A program made the translations under genes and the position numbers. Source: Lethocerus indicus (taxonomy: Eukaryota > Arthropoda > Insecta > Hemiptera > Belostomatidae). From it: a stretch of DNA of 64,000 nucleotides. The stretch covers positions 19,114,246 to 19,178,245 of the forward strand of contig JACDQD010000006.1 in the NCBI GenBank assembly GCA_019843655.1, read 5' to 3'. Position 1 is the first letter of the stretch, and the number at the start of each line of letters is the position of its first letter. This document shows, in pieces, positions 59,901 to 64,000 of this stretch. A model generated the notes under the pieces. It made no database searches, had not been told where the DNA came from, and saw only the letters and a program-made list of their open reading frames with translations.

Positions 59901-62900
59901 GGAGAACGGCCCCCCCTCTTCTGGGTAGTTGTTAGTCATCAGTTAGAATTAGAACAGACCGGTTTACCCATTAGACGGCCCATAGTTTGGCATTAAACTG
60001 GGGTAGGCATTCGTTCTGGGTCCGAGCGCCGCCTGACCGCAAATTGCCTTCAAACTGCCGCCCTGCTGTGTTCACACATTCTACGCCGATAATGGCTGGG
60101 GCCTCCACCGCAACTACACTTAGCTCACCCCACCGACAACGACAGTCAATTTGGAAACTGAAGAACTACTTCAGGTGCAAAAGTTCTTCAGCCCGATTAC
60201 GATTAACGCTCGACGTTCGAATACTATTATGGCCCTGTTATATCGTCAGACAATCGGGATTTTTATATTTTATTGCAGTGAGAAAGTATAAAAGAAGGAA
60301 CGATAAAAGAAAAACAGAGTAATTGTACGAAAGTAATATTATAATCGATGTTGAATTCTAGTCGTTATAATAGTTTAGGTAAGTCGCAATTCGTACCGAG
60401 GCCTGAGGACACCTTCTATAATAATTAATGCAGCACCGGTTTCAGTTGAAATGAATTTCAGGAGATGCCTTCTTCGCGTTCAATATGGACACCGGGAAGG
60501 GCCGTCCCGCCGGCGTTATTTATAATATGCGGAAGGTCACGCGTTCCGCTTTTCTGAAAACTCCCGGATTTTGTTCGGAATGACAATTTTTATTGCTCTT
60601 GCTAGCCGGTGGAGGGGTGGGGCGGGGGTCCTATGGTTTACGAGGCGGCACTGTCATCTGTCGGCACGCTCCTATTTAAATCCGGAGCCGACGCTGTCTC
60701 CCTTAATTTCCGTCCCGATGTTTTTCCGTATTCATCCCCCACCAACACCCCAACACCCGGGGCGTTGTGTTTATTTACAGTCTCTTCCAAACCCGGAACG
60801 TCCAGTTAAAGATTTATAGGCCTAACCTTAAACAAAAAAATATAAAAAGGCTAAAGCTTATTTATAAAAGAGTGTCGACCAAGATTGACGGCAATGAATT
60901 GTTTACGTCCCTCTGATACATTTCTATTTTTTGCAATTCGAAATTGAATCCGGCCTCATTACGATTCAAAAGAGGTTTACTAAATAAACTAACAGCGCGA
61001 TATTTATCGTGGCGATACTAATCGTATGAATAAATACATTTCAATATGTCAGTAAAATGAATTTAATTAGTGTTTTTAGAAAGCGCGAGGAAATTAATTT
61101 TTTACATGTTATACACACGCCCAATCATGTTTTGTATCGTCCAATAAAATGTTATTGCGACACGATTTAACGATATTTTAATTGGGGTTGTAGCAGGAGC
61201 CCGCTCCGATCTTTGGATTGGCACTCTTCCAGTTTCAGTTTTACTCCATTCACTCAGCTGTTGATCAGAACTCTCATAAACCGACGGCAGATAAACTGCC
61301 GGCTGCCGGTTGCCGATAAAAACGTCCTGTAAAACTATCAATTAGTTTGTTGGTGCGCTTTGTCGAATTCTTCGGTAATAGGAGTGTGTTTTCATTTTGC
61401 CAGTAAAGTTGTACTATTCGGTAAGAAAAATATTATTGGGCTATTCTGGGGCCATGAGGATAAATATGACAAGGAGTGATTGGTGGCTTGAACCACATTA
61501 CTGCGACATCGCATTGTGTGACATTATTTCGAAGACACAGAATGGCTTAATTATATAGCCGCCCTATACCTAGGCACCTAACTGTGTACCTAACTTTCCA
61601 GTTTGTGCTTCGGCAGAGATTTATTAAGGTATTTTTTATATACCTAAATTGAGCGATTTCAGTTGGTTTTGAATTGCCCACTGCTCTGTCGGCAGAGCGT
61701 GTTTTGACGCGGTTGGTGAATTGAGAGAGGTGTTGTAGAGGTGGGGGTGGGGATGCGGGCTACTATTGGGAGGTCACTTGAACACGTACACGGCCGTTGG
61801 GTGATTATGAACTCTCTCCCAGATCCTCGACCGCAGCTCTCGGACTCTCATTTTCTCCCGCAGCGCCGCTCCAAATCGATACACCGTAGACGTCCCACCG
61901 GCAAAGGCTCCTCTTCCCCCGATAACAGCCGTTCTTCCTGAGACCGTCGCCCGTTCCTCAACTGCCCACAATATTGAGCGAGAGCTGGGCTTAAAATTGC
62001 CGATTCTATAGCCTGCTTAATGAATCTTTTAGTCCTATGATTAGTTAGTTATGCTAGCTCTGTCACATTTTTTCCCTCTAAATTGGACAATCGCGATATT
62101 TGGAGCCAGAAATAAAACGAGCACTCACTCGCGCCAATAAAGTTCGTGATTCGCCCATTTTTCATCACTTCTGTCTCGTGGTGCAACCTGGTTACATTCA
62201 TTAATTCGTGTATTTATTATTTCAAGTTGAACATACCGAAATTCAGATTAAGCTTAGTAGAAAAGCGTTATTATTGAAATAACCGTATCCTTAATTTTTT
62301 AGAATTATTCAATGGGTTACACACCCTGCCTCTAAATTGTAAACAGTTTTTTAAAAATAATTCTACACTAATTAAATTTAATTGAAGTTAGAAAATCATA
62401 ATTCGAGCCTTTGGGCGTGAGAGGAATCTATTCTGTGACCAAATTCTTAATAAAAAGCCCGAAGATTACTGAACGTTAACGGGAAATATTCTTGCGAGGA
62501 GTTTTAGCGAAAAATATTCCTCCCTAAGTTCCGATTCGGTCAGGTACAGCGTAATTTGAGTTTCGGGCTGGAGCGAAAGGATGATGAGCAGAGCGCGTTT
62601 CAATGGGAGAGTTGGGCTCGGCTCCGGGTTCCATTCAGTCTTTCTTCTGTGGGAAATTTAAAATTAAATTCTTTTTACCAAAAGTCTGCCACTTTCGGCG
62701 CACGATACGCAGAGTGTAGTCAATGTTACAGCTGAGATATACCTACAGGGATATTCCAAGAGGAATTGCACTTGGATTTGTACGATGAACCACCGATGTA
62801 ATAAAAAATATTACTTAAAGTTAAAAGATTAAAAATATCGATATGCTGTCTTTACGATTTGGTGGGTAGGGGGAAGAGGATTGAAGTCGTACATGGTCCG

Positions 62901-64000
62901 TAGAAATTATTGTTTGTGTACTTATTTCGTTTACAACTATGCAAATCTTATCACCTTTCTTCTGGCCGATGGGGGATTCATTAGTGGCGGTATGTCGGCG
63001 TATTTCAGGAGGGCGTATCATTCCTTTCTGGTAGCCAAGAGGGGTAATTCGGGTTGGTCGGGGGTGAGGCGGTGCGTTTGATGAGAAAGGGTTCGGCGGG
63101 TCGGGTTGCATCCCAATCAGGCCCAACGGCCCACCCACACTGCCGCTACCAACAACTAAACAGTTCCCCATCAGAGCCAGACCCAACTTTTCACCCTATT
63201 GGATCCTCCCTTTTATTAAACCCTTGCGGACGTGTTTGTTTTACATTTAATATTGCCACTCCATCCACATAACCCTGCCGTCCGGGCAGTGCTATCCACC
63301 GCACTCTAACACTTTTTTAGATTCTATTCAAAGTTCTCGCGCCAACAGTCCGAGGCGGGAGACTCAATAAAACTATATAATCTGAAATGCCGGCCTAAAC
63401 TCATAAATACAATAACACCGTCGAGGTTCTACACATAAGAATTGTAAAAGATAAAATAAAAAAATATGATTTTTAATTGTTACGAAACCTAGTACGGCGC
63501 TAGCGTGATTGTCCCGCATAACAACCAAGTCGTGCCGGTCTAGTATATCTGAAACCCCGTGCGTTTTCCTAACCTGACCGACCTTCTACCTCGACGTTGT
63601 CCATACCCGGGCCTTTTTTCTGTATTAACGGCTACAATTGCTTCTTCTGTTAATCAAGTAAACTTGGTGTTAGGATGTGCGAGAACTGAACGGAAATGCA
63701 TCGAACTTACGAATACTTTCCTACCATGAGGAAATTCACCTTTTTAATTTTCTTCGTTCAAATACGTTGTTTGAAAATAAATAATAATCATTTATTTATT
63801 TTATAGTTATATACATTGTGAAATATACTCGGGCGGGAAGTGAACTTGATGGAAACACTGTTTCGGGAAACTTTATTCCTGGAGCAATTATTAATGGAGG
63901 ATTTTAAATGAAAGTTATAAGAATTTTTGTCCGGAAGTATCCGGACGGAGAAGACACAGCCGAGAAAATCAAATTAAGGGATGAGTTTCTTGCCAATTTG
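56931..64000. other. Noncoding, GC- and CpG-rich region
   Basis: About 7 kb without a recognisable exon. From about 57.4 kb the DNA is markedly richer in GC and CpG than around the two genes, with GC-rich patches at 58000-58220, 59080-59300, 60560-60790 and 62860-63260. Open frames are frequent here only because stops are rarer; they overlap on both strands and none reads as a known protein. It may hold regulatory DNA of a gene beyond the window. Confidence 0.45.
58043..58068. repeat. Poly-C tract
   Basis: Twelve C, T, eight C, A, four C. A G-rich complement of this kind could form a quadruplex. A shorter C run lies near 58600. Confidence 0.9.

Noticed and set aside
57401..63272. Many overlapping open frames in the last 7 kb
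   Set aside because: They overlap on both strands, follow GC-rich patches, and none shows a family motif or coherent splice structure.

Overview
The window is eukaryotic nuclear DNA, very probably from an insect or another arthropod. Coding sequence is split into short exons with GT/AG junctions, AT dinucleotide microsatellites are common, and the identifiable mobile DNA consists of a jockey-type non-LTR fragment, a TTAA-flanked piggyBac-like MITE and a dispersed inverted-repeat family. I cannot name the species from the sequence.

Layout. (1) About 1.7-13.6 kb, minus strand: a tau-tubulin kinase gene (TTBK; Drosophila Asator). Eighteen exons join in phase, and one micro-exon plus a GC-rich C-terminal exon are proposed after them. 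The kinase domain is intact and a probable EB1-binding SKIP motif lies in the tail. A separate minus-strand exon-like segment with an ankyrin-like reading lies just upstream (13.76-13.89 kb), and unexplained open frames lie beyond the 3' end (1.26-1.67 kb). (2) About 14.5-50.9 kb: roughly 36 kb in which I recognise no protein-coding gene. It is less AT-rich and richer in CpG than the gene regions. It carries a 1.5-kb foldback element at 19.5-21.1 kb built around nine 70-bp tandem repeats, a hairpin at 46.4 kb, and a 359-bp piggyBac-like MITE at 47.58-47.94 kb inserted into another copy of the inverted-repeat family. (3) 51.0-55.3 kb, plus strand: a complete seven-exon gene for a regulator of microtubule dynamics (RMDN/FAM82) protein of 350 residues. 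It has an N-terminal membrane anchor, a FFAT-like acidic motif and a TPR-like helical region. Its fifth intron holds another copy of the inverted-repeat family and a 5'-truncated jockey-like retrotransposon. (4) About 56-64 kb: noncoding sequence, AT-rich at first and then GC/CpG-rich with poly-C tracts.

Both recognised genes concern microtubules. TTBK phosphorylates tau/tubulin and acts at plus ends and centrioles. RMDN proteins associate with microtubules and, in the RMDN3 branch, with ER-mitochondria contacts. They lie about 37 kb apart on opposite strands with divergent 5' ends, and nothing in the sequence shows that they are co-regulated.

The least ordinary structure is the 19.5-21.1 kb element: long inverted arms that end in one conserved motif, around a satellite whose every unit carries a small hairpin and a CTCF-like GC-rich core. 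Relatives of the end motif occur at 46.4, 47.5, 52.5 and 56.9 kb.
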